Source: Dermanyssus gallinae (lineage: Eukaryota > Arthropoda > Arachnida > Mesostigmata > Dermanyssidae). From it: a stretch of 64,000 nt of DNA. Positions 10,151 through 25,654 of the stretch are shown here, in pieces. The position numbers were made by a program, and so were the translations under genes. The notes beneath the pieces are model-generated. The model was given only the letters and a program-made list of their open reading frames with translations. It was not told the origin of the DNA and searched no databases. Where the stretch lies: contig QVRM01006574.1 of NCBI GenBank assembly GCA_003439945.1, positions 869,501 through 933,500 of the forward strand. Reading direction: 5' to 3'. The first letter of the stretch is position 1, and the number at the start of each line of letters is the position of its first letter.

Positions 10151-11204
10151 CGTAGCTCAAGTGTTAGCGCAGACTGTCGGAGGCAACTGGACAAGTAGAA
10201 AAGGTAAATTTATTTCTAAGAGCGCAATGAGACTCAACCCTAATATTAAAGCTCTGCGATTTTCGTTTTCCTTGGCAAACGAAACTTTTTTGAAGTTTAT
10301 CAGCTGTCGATACAAGCGACAGTGTCTACAGTAAAAGTCTCGTTTCCGCAGGTGCTCTCGGGAGAAGATAGGGCTTGAATAGCATAAGCTCTCACACAGG
10401 AGCACTATGGTTCAAATCACTCCAGTGAGCAACTTCAACCGGTGTACGCCTGCCTATATGTGGACTAACACACTGCTCGTGTCAACATGTCGGAGAGCAG
10501 GCTTGGCGACATCTCCCGCATGTGATTGGGGTGCAACGCAAAAGCTCCACGCTTAACTTACTTATGTCGATGCATTTACCGCGTCCCTAGCACCTCGACA
10601 TACTAGTGCTCTTACCCCCGTGTTTTACTGTAACTATTAAAAGAAACTGGCACATGTTTTTAAATTTAGTAATTACGTTACTTGTCCGCTATATGAGACG
10701 TTTTCCTGGGAACTTGAGATAAGCAAATCGCTTGATTGTAAGGGACCTATTCTTCTGTGGATTATCACCAGGTCCCACCGCCATCAGCGTGTCAGCTAGC
10801 GTACCGTCCTATTATAATTATCGCAACGACGCGGTTAATCTTTTCTAAGATCCCCCCAACGGCTGCCACTACTATACCTCCCACCCTATTTCATCACTAG
10901 GGGCTGCTGACTTTTAAGCTGCATTTGCAATGGGTCTCGGAGCTTCTTTACTGAGGAATCGCTGACATTCTAGAAACTGCGCTCTGTCCGCCCCGGTTAA
11001 ACTTTACAAAAGCAAGGATGAACTTAGCAAAGCCAAGGGCCCCGTCTCTCACAGGGCTCACATGTTGACCTAGCGCTTTGCAATGGCACACTATCTGGCA
11101 AAAAAATGGGTTAGAAAGTCTTATTGAAAAAGAAAACTTTTTGACCACTACTGCATAGATCGTACATTAGATGCGCGGCCACCCAGTACAGCCGAAAGCG
11201 GGTT
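10151..11204. other. Unassigned spacer
   Basis: No gene, RNA or repeat was recognised on either strand. Confidence 0.4.
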
Positions 11205-11490
11205 TGGGACGCACGCTTGTTTGGGACGCAAATGTAATCGACTCATTAGCCCCTCCAGGTTAGAGAAGGTAAAAAAATGCAGAAGATACTCTGGCGTTGG
11301 TTATTTGTACTAATTTAGCCTTCCTATTTCGACGAAGATTCGAGAGCATCCGAATTGTGAAGCTTGAAATTCAACGATAAGGTGCAATTTCTGTTCAGGC
11401 GCCTCGTTGAACTCTGCTAATCCTGGGTTAGAGAATCCGTGACTACACGTTTGCGCGGAGACAATTGTTCAGTCCATAGTGTTATATATA
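11205..11490 (+). pseudogene. Truncated 3' end of the RLE-type LINE family
   Basis: This matches the 3' end of the LINE at 36-40.7 kb: the stretch encoding VWDATVTDSLAP, a deletion, then the CAGGTTAG...AATGCAGAA stretch, the CGAGAGCATCCGAATT stretch, the CTGGGTTAGA end of the frame, and the 3' UTR with CACGTTTGCGCGGAG and ACAATTGTTCAGTCC. It carries several indels and ends in an AT array at 11,484-11,503. It is a 5'-truncated dead copy in plus orientation. Confidence 0.75.
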
Positions 11491-12821
11491 TATATATATA
11501 TATACATACATACATCTAGGGCCACTAGGCAAAACGAATTGTAAGGCCAACCACAGCTAAACAGGGCTCTTCAATAGGTTTTTCTTCATTACAGGAAAAC
11601 CATTCGTGGCGTTTGCCGTTTGTCTGCTGTGCATCGTGCGCAGCAGTTTGCTAGGCTGGTTGACCTGCTATTGTTGTCAGTAGTGCTCTTTCTCTGAACC
11701 ACTGTCGTGGCGAGCAAATGGTGAATACGGGACGGCATCGGCGGCGATAGGAACGGCGCGGCCATAGACAAACGTTGTGTCCGAACGCCGACCGAATCGC
11801 CATACACAGACACACCGGGGTCGACGCTTTAGTTGCATACTCTCTTCCCCTACCATCTATTTCTTTCTACATATATATATATACCCCCTCTATCCCTACC
11901 TCTCTATCAATCTCTCACCCGGTCTCATTCGTTCTAACGCTAGCTTGATAACGTTTTAATTCCTTCTCCCCTTTGTTTTTCCTCTCGCTCTCTCTCTCTC
12001 TATTCTTAAGTAAAACAATGCCGAGAATAGATGCTGCTACAAGTAGGCCAGACCTAGATCAAGACTAACTAATGTATTTGATTAAATCAAGACTAAATAA
12101 TTACTAGTCGATGTTGTTGTTGTTGTTGTTGCTGTTGATGTTGTTGTCGTCGTCGCTTTCTGTCGTTGTTGTTGTTGCTGTTGTTGTTCATAATGCTGTC
12201 GTTGTGGTGTACGAGTTCGTGGTCGTTTTTTGTTTTGTGACGGCCCTGTAGCATCGAGCAGCGAACGCTTGGACGATGCGACAGCCCAGCAAAAGCCCCC
12301 CCCCCGTCCTGTCCCGTCCCGTCCGGGTCATTGGGACTTGGTCTCGTCGTGTTCCGATCGTCCACTCGTTCGGGGCGGCCAGTCGACCAGCCTACTACTA
12401 GAAGAAAGACCCCGAGAATACGAGCAGCATCAGACAACAACGACATTAACAGCGACGACGACCACGACCACTACCAGCACCGATGAGAGCGCAAAAGCGC
12501 AGTAAGCTAAAGGAAAAGGGGACAACAACAATAACAACAGCAGCAACAACAACAACAACAACGCCAACAACAACAACCCGTGGCAAACAGCAGACCCGAT
12601 CGTGTCTGTGGGTGCTGCTGCTGCTCTGCTGCGACTGCACCCACAATCCGTCCAGCCGTCTGTTTGTGAGCAACGAAGACGGTGTCGATCGAATGGTGGG
12701 TCCACACGAACTGCCAACGTTGCTGTTGCTGCTGCTGCTGCTGCTGCTGCTGTGATATAGTACGATATCGGATGAGGTCTAGCACAAGAGGAAGATCTCA
12801 ACCTGACTATAGAGAGAGGGG

Positions 12822-12883
<62 letters not shown>

Positions 12884-13757
12884 GAGCGCATAAAGAGAAA
12901 GACATTTTAAGGAAAAAAACAAGAACATGGAAGAGAACACTATAGACACACACATAGCCAGAAAGAGAAAGAGAGAGAGTGAGTTACCCTGCAGAAAGCC
13001 TGCAGGACATGCCGGTGCTAGCTCAGGCTAGTTTAGGCTGCGGTGGCGTCAGCAGCAGGCAACTCTAAACGACACAGCTAGCAAACGAAGCCTGTTCTCT
13101 CCAAGCTGCTGTTTCCGAACTCGTGGGTTAAAGCTGCCTGAAAGAGGGGGGAGGGGGGCGCTGGTAGTAGTGGTGTAGTAACGGTGGTGGTAACGGTGGT
13201 GCAGGAAGCTATTCCGAGCGAGCCATGTCTCTACGATCACCCCGTCACCCCTCCGCGCTGCCGTGTCGGCATTTTCCTGCTGCTCTCTGCTTCTCCTCTT
13301 CCTTCTATTGTAGATGACAGCGAGTGTGGCCCTCGCTGCTGTATGTCTCTGCGCCGCGTTCGCGTATGTCGCCTATGTTGTAGCTAGGTAGCTCGTCATC
13401 GTGGCGCGCGCGCGTGGTTGGGTCACACCTGCGCTGGGTGAGAAGGTTCCATGCGATGTGCTGAGAGCGCTAGTGCTTCGGGTGCCGATGCTGAGAGTGC
13501 TAGTACTTCGGGTGGTGGTGGTGGTGGTGGTGCCGATGCTCAGCAAGGACCGCCAGCCTGGTTGAGAGCGAGGGAAGACGCTCTCCGCACGCCTCTCTGC
13601 TGGCGTTCGCCCACCGACCGGTATCATCAGGGGCGTCGCGGCGGGCGACATCTAGTTGGCCAGAGGTACGACGAGAACGTGCGTGTGAGTTCCTCCCATT
13701 TGTCTCAGAGGTAAGTCGTTCCCTAGGACTGTCCCTACTGTCTTCAACTACTTCACT
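11491..13757. other. Low-complexity spacer
   Basis: Simple repeats dominate: GTT-rich DNA (12,110-12,190), a C run near 12,296, CAA-type repeats (12,520-12,580), a GCT array (about 12,720-12,752), an AT/AG array (12,825-12,880) and a GGT array near 13,511. Open frames here are by-products of these repeats. No gene was recognised. Confidence 0.5.
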
Positions 13758-13908
13758 ACTTGTACTCGACTTGAACTACGACTTGTACTCGACTTGAACT
13801 ACGACTTGTACTCGACTTGAACTACGACTTGTACTCGACTTGAACTACGACTTGTACTCGACTTGAACTACGACTTGTACTCGACTTGAACTACGACTTG
13901 TAGTCTAC
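13758..13908. repeat. 23-bp minisatellite
   Basis: Six nearly identical 23-bp units, each made of two similar halves (ACTTGTACTCG and ACTTGAACTACG), then a partial unit. The half-unit likeness suggests growth from an 11-12 bp ancestor. Confidence 0.85.
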
Positions 13909-15489
13909 AACTTGTACTAGCATGATGAAAAGCCGCGAACCGCGGACCGTGCTTGCGCCAACGTGGCGACCACCACCGCCACCACCATCACACCTTCCTA
14001 CCTTATGCTGCAAACGTCCGACAAGTGACATTCCCTTGAATGGGCAACATTTGCTGAGGGCACGAGTGGCCCCGGTCCGAGCACCGCCGTCATGAGCAGG
14101 ATTATAATAAGGATGAGGAGGAGGATGATGATGATGATGATGATGATGACGATGACGACGACGACGACAACGTCGAAGGTACGAATGGGTACGTTGGCGG
14201 CGATCGCGTAAAGTCTTCAAGCATCGAATTTGCCCTCCAGGAGTAAAACGAAAATCAGTCAGGATAGCCGAGCGGTCAAGGAAGTACAGCGCCCAAAATG
14301 CCTCCTGCCAAACCGCAATAGAGCGTGCATGTCACTCGGCAGCTGGTCGCTGCTGATGCTGTTGCTTCTACAGGCTTTTCAATGGCATCGTCCTCTCGTT
14401 TGGTGTTTCGGCTCAAGCTCATCTCGCTGGATACACGAAAGTCGCTCTCCTCCCTCACACCACGCCCACGGATACGGACACAATCGCAGCAGAAGTGCTT
14501 CGCTGAGAGAAATTCGGTACCGTTAGCTACGTTTTGGCCACGTGCTTGCCCTCGTTTCGACAAGGTCACTGGTGCCGCATCGTGTGTGGTCTATGCAGTG
14601 TTCGCTAGAAGCAGTGCTTCCTGAACATGCATCCTATTTCCTGTTCTACGGGCAGGCATTGGATAACTAGACACTAACAGTAGAGTTATATTAGTACTTC
14701 GTATATGTTTCAACTTTTTTTATATTTTAAGCTTATATATTTATGCTTAAGATACAAAAAAGTTGATAAAGAACAGCCGATGGTAGGACCGTGCTCCCCC
14801 AAAGCATATACAGAAGTACTCCTCTAAACCTGCAGCAGCTCACATGGCGTTCTTCCGGTTCACACTGTTTTCGGAGTTGCTCTCTGTGCAATGTTGTTGC
14901 TAATTACAGTTACCAATTTATCTTAAGCGTGCCAAAGCCTGGCACTTGACTAAGGGCTATATCGTCTCCCTTTGGCGGCTGGAACCAATTGTGTAAAATA
15001 GCCAAAACGTTTGCTAAAATATTACGTCTCCTTAAGGAAAGATACTCTACGAGCTTATGATAGTAAAAATAGCAAGTTTGCTGGCTTCAGTGGCCTGTTT
15101 GCTGCAGCTCGTTAGATTAGGACATTTTGAAGCGCTTATTCCCACAATCACAATTGCTCTGATTCCTGGCCCTAATACCTCGGCGGTCGAACACTAGTCT
15201 ACTTAGCTAGTTCTCACTACTACTTGGTAGTACAATCTGGCGCTGCGCGGGTTCTCGGAGCCCGTTAAATTTATTCGCCGTCATTCCGAACGAGGGTCTG
15301 TATTATTTGATTTGGTTTTGAAGGTCGACAGAAGTAGCTAACCTACATGATGTTATGTAGTTCTAATAAGTTTCATTTATACTTTTTACTGGGCATTTTA
15401 TTTGGATTTCTTCTGAGAGTCGACAAAAAATTATTGCGTTGTTATGAAGACTGTCGTAACGGGCCATTTTAGAGCGATTGCGGTCTGTC

Positions 15490-15535
<46 letters not shown>

Positions 15536-17305
15536 AATATTAGTGTCAATCGCTTTATTTGAAAAATGTATATGTGGATACTAAACCTTACTTTGTTAAT
15601 TGACAAAATTGCAAATAGCCTAAGTTGTAATGGACGAAGCAATTAGTGTATTCACTACATACCGGAAGTAGATTTCTACCTACATCTACATTTCTAAAAA
15701 ATGACCACCAATCTCATATATTCGCGTTTGGTAAAGATCTCGTGACCCACGTACTAGTGTTAAACGTTTGCCAGCTGAACCGGGCGCGCTGAGGAATTTA
15801 CACGTGAGTTTAGATATATCCAGAGTACACGTCATATCAACACCGTACTTTGGCTACATACCAGCCTATTAGTCTGCCTACGTACTTATCGACGCAGATT
15901 ACGCAGGCCGAAGTCAATTGATTGGGCCCAGTTCAAACTGCCCAGAGCCACTCATTTAGTCGCGCAATGTCTCCCGCTCTTTATTTTTCTCTTATACGCC
16001 CTTCCCATTTCATTCCCCCCCCCCCCCCCCCCCCCCGCGCGACGGCGTTACTCCCTCTTGCGATCTCTCCGGGTTACTACTTGGCCCCGGACCCAGATAG
16101 CGTAGCAGTAGCGGCAGTGTGTGTGCGCGCGCCTGTGTGTGTGTACACGTTGATTAGCAAGTCCTTGAGACCTTTTGTGGAGACTTTTGCGCTGACCCGA
16201 ATCAGGGTTGGTTGACCACCCTACCCTACAACAGGCGACCGCCGAGAGGGAGGGTCAGCAGCCAGCGATGCTGCTCATCGCCTGCTGAAGCGGTTTCATC
16301 TGACCGACCGCAACCACGACCAGCAGCGACCGATGCATCGGCCAGGGACGAGGGCGTCTGCACGCGACACTTCCACTACCGTTCTGGCAGTTGGGTGACT
16401 GCCAAATGTTCTGGTTCGAGATTAGTCCCGGGGTTCAATGTTGCCGGGGCTTTTGCCCGGTCCGGCAAGACGAGCAGATGGGCGAGCAGAAAGTTCCTGC
16501 CTCGATGCGTGGCTGACTTCTTGGTCTGGCCGAGACGAACCAAGATGCTCAAGATGGCAGCCAAGATGCCGTAACCAACCCGATGCTCAAGATGGCAGCC
16601 TTTGTCGCCTCACTGTCGGGCGGCGGTGGTACCGCTCGACCAACCCATGTCTCCCATCTCGATCTATGGGTCTAGCTTGGGCGGCTCGGACTGAGTTAGC
16701 TCGTTCAGGCTCTCGTTTGGCCTTTGCATCGATTCCTATCGGTTCGCACTCGGGAGCTTACTTAGCCTAAGGCGGGCGGAATAGGAAAGAGCACATAACA
16801 ACAAATGCCAAGCTCTCGACGGCTTTTTCTTGTTCCTTTAGGCCGGCCTTTAGCAAGGCGTGATCGAGGCGCCGCCAGCGGGTGGGTGCGGTAGAGGCAA
16901 ATAGCGTCCATACCCGTGCCAGCAGCAGAAGTCGGGCTGCAAATCAGGCCAATGGAAGTCGAATTTACTCGGCGATATTCTCTAATTAGCAGGACCACTG
17001 CCGGGAAGAATGCTACTGCTATTGCCCTCACTCATAGACCACTAACAAACAGTTAGGACGTCGCGTGTTGTCGATTTTAACCACCAAGTCTGGATTCTAA
17101 CACGCTCATTTATTTCAAATTTGTCGGCCAGCGCGTGTCTGAAATTACCGAGTATCTTTTTTTATGGGGCCATTTTCTTTGGACGGCAAATTTATTTAAA
17201 TTTAGTAATTCCTCATTGAGATTGAAATTTCCATAATTATACAATTCAAACAACTATCACTATAGCATCAGGGCATTTTGCAGAAAAGGCTATCGCCCGT
17301 GTCTG

Positions 17306-17355
<50 letters not shown>

Positions 17356-18080
17356 CGAAACGCAGAGAGATAACACAAAGAAATAATAAAGAAATCGCAA
17401 TGTACGTGTATCAACGTGACAATAGATGCCAGGTGTTTAGCCAGAGCTCGTGGCCTGACAGCACAGCGCACCTGACTCTAGAAATCTGTGGCTAGTTGTA
17501 GTTATTTTAAGGTTTACTATCGACTTGCTTCAAACAAACAATCGGCAAACGGGGCAGGCGGTTCCATGTACACGCAGCGTAGTAGTTGATGATGGTGGCC
17601 GCACATACCTTTCAGTAATGTGCGGGAACAGCAAAAATCACCCCGGCTTGTCGTCTTCCACAGCTACCAACAAGCTGTTGACAAAGCGCTCGGAGGGACA
17701 TTTCCCTCTCTCCAACCGAACCTACCGGCAGCAACATAAAAGCTCACTAAAAGGTTTCGTGCCACAGCATAGTACCTTATTTGCGTTCCTTTTGAAAGTA
17801 ATTCGCGTCGGCTTAATCTCCTCTACAGCTTTAGTGCCTGCCCTGGTACAGTTGTGTGTGCATTTTCGTAGCAATACATACTACTTTGTCAGCATCCAGC
17901 TAGCGGTCATGATATTGCCCTGGGCGGAAAAAAGCTTGCGTTTTATCTGCGTCTGAAGTACGCACATGATTTGCCCTTAGTTTTCAATAACGTAATTTTC
18001 AACAATTTGCCGAATCTGACTCTAATCGACCGCCCACCCACCCCCACTAAGAGAGCGGCCACGTTGTTTTGTGTTTACAG
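13909..18080. other. Region upstream of troponin I
   Basis: No coding exon was recognised. Notable pieces are: a short tRNA-Leu-like 5' half (GTCAGGATAGCCGAGCGGTC at 14,256-14,275, no B box); AT arrays at 15,492-15,532 and 17,306-17,352; a C run near 16,016-16,036; and an exact 19-bp direct repeat at 16,544-16,562 and 16,582-16,600 containing AAGATGGC. A troponin 5' UTR exon and promoter could lie here, but none can be fixed from sequence alone. Confidence 0.4.
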
Positions 18081-18108
18081 GTAAGCCACTCCCAAAACAA
18101 CCGCCAAA

Positions 18109-22506
<4,398 letters not shown>

Positions 22507-22604
22507 ACTTCGTCAGGAGACACGCGCATTAAGGAGGGCTGGGCTTTGTCGGCAACTCGGCCAGCCCGAACTCTATCCTAAAGACGGAGAGAAAAACGGC
22601 AACG

Positions 22605-22635
<31 letters not shown>

Positions 22636-23589
22636 AAGAACCACCACGGTACAGCGATCATAGCAGTCGTAAACGACCCCATCCGCTGACACGTCGCAGT
22701 TGCAGCACTTACCCACATCTGCGGCTTTCACCGAAAATTGGCCGGCCTAGTCCATCCATCGGGCTGATCCACTTCTTCTGTGATTCAGCGACACGCCAAC
22801 TAGCAAACACCGCAGGGCCTCTATTGTTGAATATAGAGTCGCCTCTTATCGGCACAAAAGCTCTCGCACTAGGAAGCACGCAATAGACATGTGTGCGCTT
22901 GCCGGTGCGCCAACAGGCCGGTTAACAGCGACAACCTTATATAGACGTTATGCTGTTATATTTGGAGCGAGCAAAGCTCGCCTATCTATAATTGTACAAG
23001 CATGGTCTTGAGCTCGCCAAATATGCGCCAAATGAGCTCATTGTGGATAACTACAGCCAAACCTGAACTCCGATAGAAGATACATACCTACGTTTTCTGC
23101 CCATTTGATTTTTATTACGTTTATCCAGCAAGGAGACAACACACCAACCGAAATGAAGGAGTACCGCCTAGAAGAAGAACAACAACAGTGAGCGTCATAT
23201 ACCGTAATAACTTCCGCTACGATACAAAGGTAACCATGACTACAGTAACCATTAGGATGACGTGCGACGACGATCATCGCACTTATCGGTCGTTAACTCA
23301 ACGTGATGAGCACGCATAATGGCCTTGAAGTCCGGCTTGCAATTCCAGTACTTCAAGAGGAACTTCTGAGAGCACCAGCTGACTGGCAGGAAAATTTCCG
23401 CTCAATTCGGCAATGTACTCGATGTTTTTTTTTTTGGTACGAACGATGGGCAGAAAGCATACAACTGCAAAAACGATTTTCCTACGACAATAATGCAATT
23501 TGTGTCCTTTGATGAATAAACGGTATACCCAGTAACTAGCTCTGTCTCGTTGTAAGTCTACTGCTAGATAAATGTTTGATTGTGACATT
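22507..23589 (+). other. Troponin I 3' flank
   Basis: Probably the 3' UTR in part. It starts with a GAC/AAC-rich stretch (22,595-22,635). A possible polyadenylation signal AATAAA lies at 23,515-23,520, one kilobase past the stop; nearer canonical signals were not seen. No gene was recognised. Confidence 0.35.
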
Positions 23590-23790
23590 TTCCCTAATCG
23601 TTTTTTAACGTCGTTTAGGGGATTTGTGGTACAAATTAAAATGTCCCTTTGTACATTTTTCAAACACACTTCTAAGCCTATTAGAAGCCGATGCTAACTC
23701 TACGTTCGAAACGTTCAAGAAAATGTTGCTCTACAGCTCGTCGGAAAATTAGTTAGGCAGGATAGCATATATCGTACGGCACGTTGCTAG
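23590..23790 (+). repeat. Dispersed repeat, copy 1
   Basis: This closely matches the reverse complement of 28,560-28,760. Shared blocks include TTTTTTAACGTC, AAACACACTTCTAAG, GCTAACTCTACGTTCGAA and AAAATGTTGCTCTACAGCTC. No coding capacity or tRNA-like boxes were seen, so the class is unknown. Confidence 0.75.
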
Positions 23791-24239
23791 CTTGAATTGT
23801 TCAAAGCTTTTTCGTCTAGTCAAAAGATTTAATCGTATGAAATAATAGACATCGAGTGTGTTGTGCGTTTATTCCGATGCCTGGCCGTCTCTCTCGGGAC
23901 AGGTCATAGCTAGGCCTGCTATTAGTATAGATAAAACAGATCCTAGATAGAACCCTAGATAGACAAACGCCGGCAGGCTAGAGTTTGGCTACTAGGCACT
24001 TTGTTACAGCAGGCATCTCAAAAGCTGTGTTGTTTATTGTTTATTACGTTGTTAATTTACTGGATACAGACACCAGTGGGAAGGCGAGAGTAGCTATCTT
24101 CAGTGTACACAAAAACCAGGCCTTTAATTGGGACACCGATACGCCTTTTCGCTTCAGTGCGAAGATGATAGCGTAGCATGTCAAAACGATGGAGTAGAGG
24201 TGAGACCGCCATATCGTCTTTTTGCCGAGGGCAGTGCCT
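23791..24239. other. Unassigned spacer
   Basis: No gene or repeat was recognised. Confidence 0.35.
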
Positions 24240-24400
24240 CGACATCAGGCATGGTCTAGGGGACTAGTGCGCTAGTCATGTTGTTAGTCGAATTTTCTTC
24301 AAGCGATGCTCATTGAGAATAGATGATAAACCACACCACTGAGAGTTAGCGGCTATGCGGTTACAAGGACTGTTAAGGAAACCCTAGATATCTTAGCATG
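24240..24400 (+). repeat. tRNA-derived SINE-like repeat, copy 1
   Basis: Shares GAATTTTCTTCAAGCGATG, the AGATGATAAAC block and the AAGGACTGTT...GGAAACCCTA block with the reverse complements of 61,095-61,290 and 35,335-35,540. Its head has an A-box-like GGTCTAGGGGACTAG. The B box, clear in other copies (GTTCGACCCC), is degraded here. Confidence 0.6.
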
Positions 24401-24979
24401 TCCGGCCCTCGGTGCATTGAAGATATACCTCAGGTTATGTTCCAAGTCCGTAGGGGACAGAGGATAGTCTAGAATTAAAAACAACCTCCTTAAACAAATT
24501 TAATTCTAGTGCCTCGACATGTAGGAGATTGGAGAGCACAATTCATTCGCTGAACGGAAAGCAAAAAATAGACGTGCGTGCTTAGAACCCACGTCTTTCT
24601 TTTTTAAATGTATGATACGACAATTTTTTTAAAAGCAAACGCATGTGCATTGTTTTGATGAAAATGGAGATTCTTCTGTTGTCTCCTTGTCTTTTCTGTT
24701 CCTAACTTTGATCGCATGTCTCCGGCGCTACGGACTTTGTCGGCGCGCCCGCTTCGTCTCCAGCTCGTTATTTCTTCATGTTTCCTTCATGGTCCCATTT
24801 GCGCCCAACATCGAGCATGTCGGCGAGTAGATCCGATACCGCCGTGACCGAGGACACTAACTCAGCCGCCACTGGTGATCCCATGCGTTCGTCGTCTAGT
24901 GCTAGGCCGGGGAAGATTGACACGCAGGTTCCGGAGCTATGCCTGTGCAAGTACTTCTGAAAGCACCCGTGCCCTGCCT

Positions 24980-25611
24980 TTACCCGCGTCAGGTAATAGG
25001 TAACGCTTTCGTCTTCAGTAGGATTCTCACAGCCTCCGCTGGTATTCCGTTTGGGCCAGGTGCCTTTCCTTTAGGCACTCGCTCTACGATAGCTATGAGT
25101 TCCAAGTCTTCCACTGGTGGCACTTCTTCCACAAGCACCGCTATATCTGATCTAACGGGGTCAACATGATTCGGCAAGAGTCGTCGAATTTCGTGCAGCC
25201 TAGAACCTTTCGTGCAGCCTAGAACCTTTCGTGCAGTCTAAAACCTTCCGTGCAGCCTAGAACCTTTCGTGCAGTCTAGAACCTTCCGTGCAGCCTAGAG
25301 CCTTTCGCGCAATCTTTCCCAGGTCTCTTCTACTTCTCTTTTTTTTTGGCTAGCCTGTATATCCGCCGCGCTGCACTGTTTGCCTTTCCGAGATTTGCAT
25401 TTTTGGCTGTCCACGAGTATTTCCGCGGTAGATAGCAGTAGGTAAGTCGGAACTCGCGTATCATTTCCAATATTGTTATACAGCATTCTTCAGCGTTGGT
25501 GTGTGTATCGCCCGCCGTTTGGGTGGCGTTGGCAATGGCGGCCTGAATAGGGGCTTCCGCCTGCGTTAGATTTGTACACTGCGTCCTTGCTTGACCTTTT
25601 CTTTTTGTCAC
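24980..25611 (-). pseudogene. R1-like LINE reverse transcriptase fragment
   Basis: The minus-strand text from 25,611 gives QAEAPIQAAIANATQT, a YLPRKYSWTA segment with RRIYRLAKKKEK (the basic linker before the polymerase), then a 19-bp minisatellite, then DPVRSDIAVLVEE and VPKGKAPGPNGIPAEAVRIL, the first polymerase finger block. It stops near 24,985. The N-terminal endonuclease and most of the polymerase are missing. The plus-strand LINE begins about 50 bp beyond its right end. Confidence 0.65.
25189..25314. repeat. 19-bp minisatellite inside a dead LINE frame
   Basis: Six units of TTTCGTGCAGCCTAGAACC and close variants, then a partial unit. It interrupts the reverse transcriptase fragment between its basic linker and finger block, so it grew within former coding DNA. 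Confidence 0.85.
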
Positions 25612-25654
25612 TGGGTCTTCTTGTTGGGGGAACTTTGAGTTTGCTTCTCTCTAA

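Noticed and set aside
12093..12945. Open frames rich in Q, V, Y/I or T
   Set aside because: They translate GTT, GCT, CAA, AT and AG repeats; open on several frames at once and without domains or splice sites.
13891..14220. Minus-strand frame with histidine run
   Set aside because: Built on GAT/GAC repeats; no family likeness.
14256..14285. tRNA-Leu gene
   Set aside because: Only the first 20 or so bases resemble tRNA-Leu; no anticodon arm or B box follows.
17525..17956. 143-residue plus-strand frame before troponin I
   Set aside because: No recognisable domain; length possible by chance. Could be UTR or intron.
25189..25314. CRISPR-like array
   Set aside because: Units are contiguous with no spacers, and the genome is eukaryotic.
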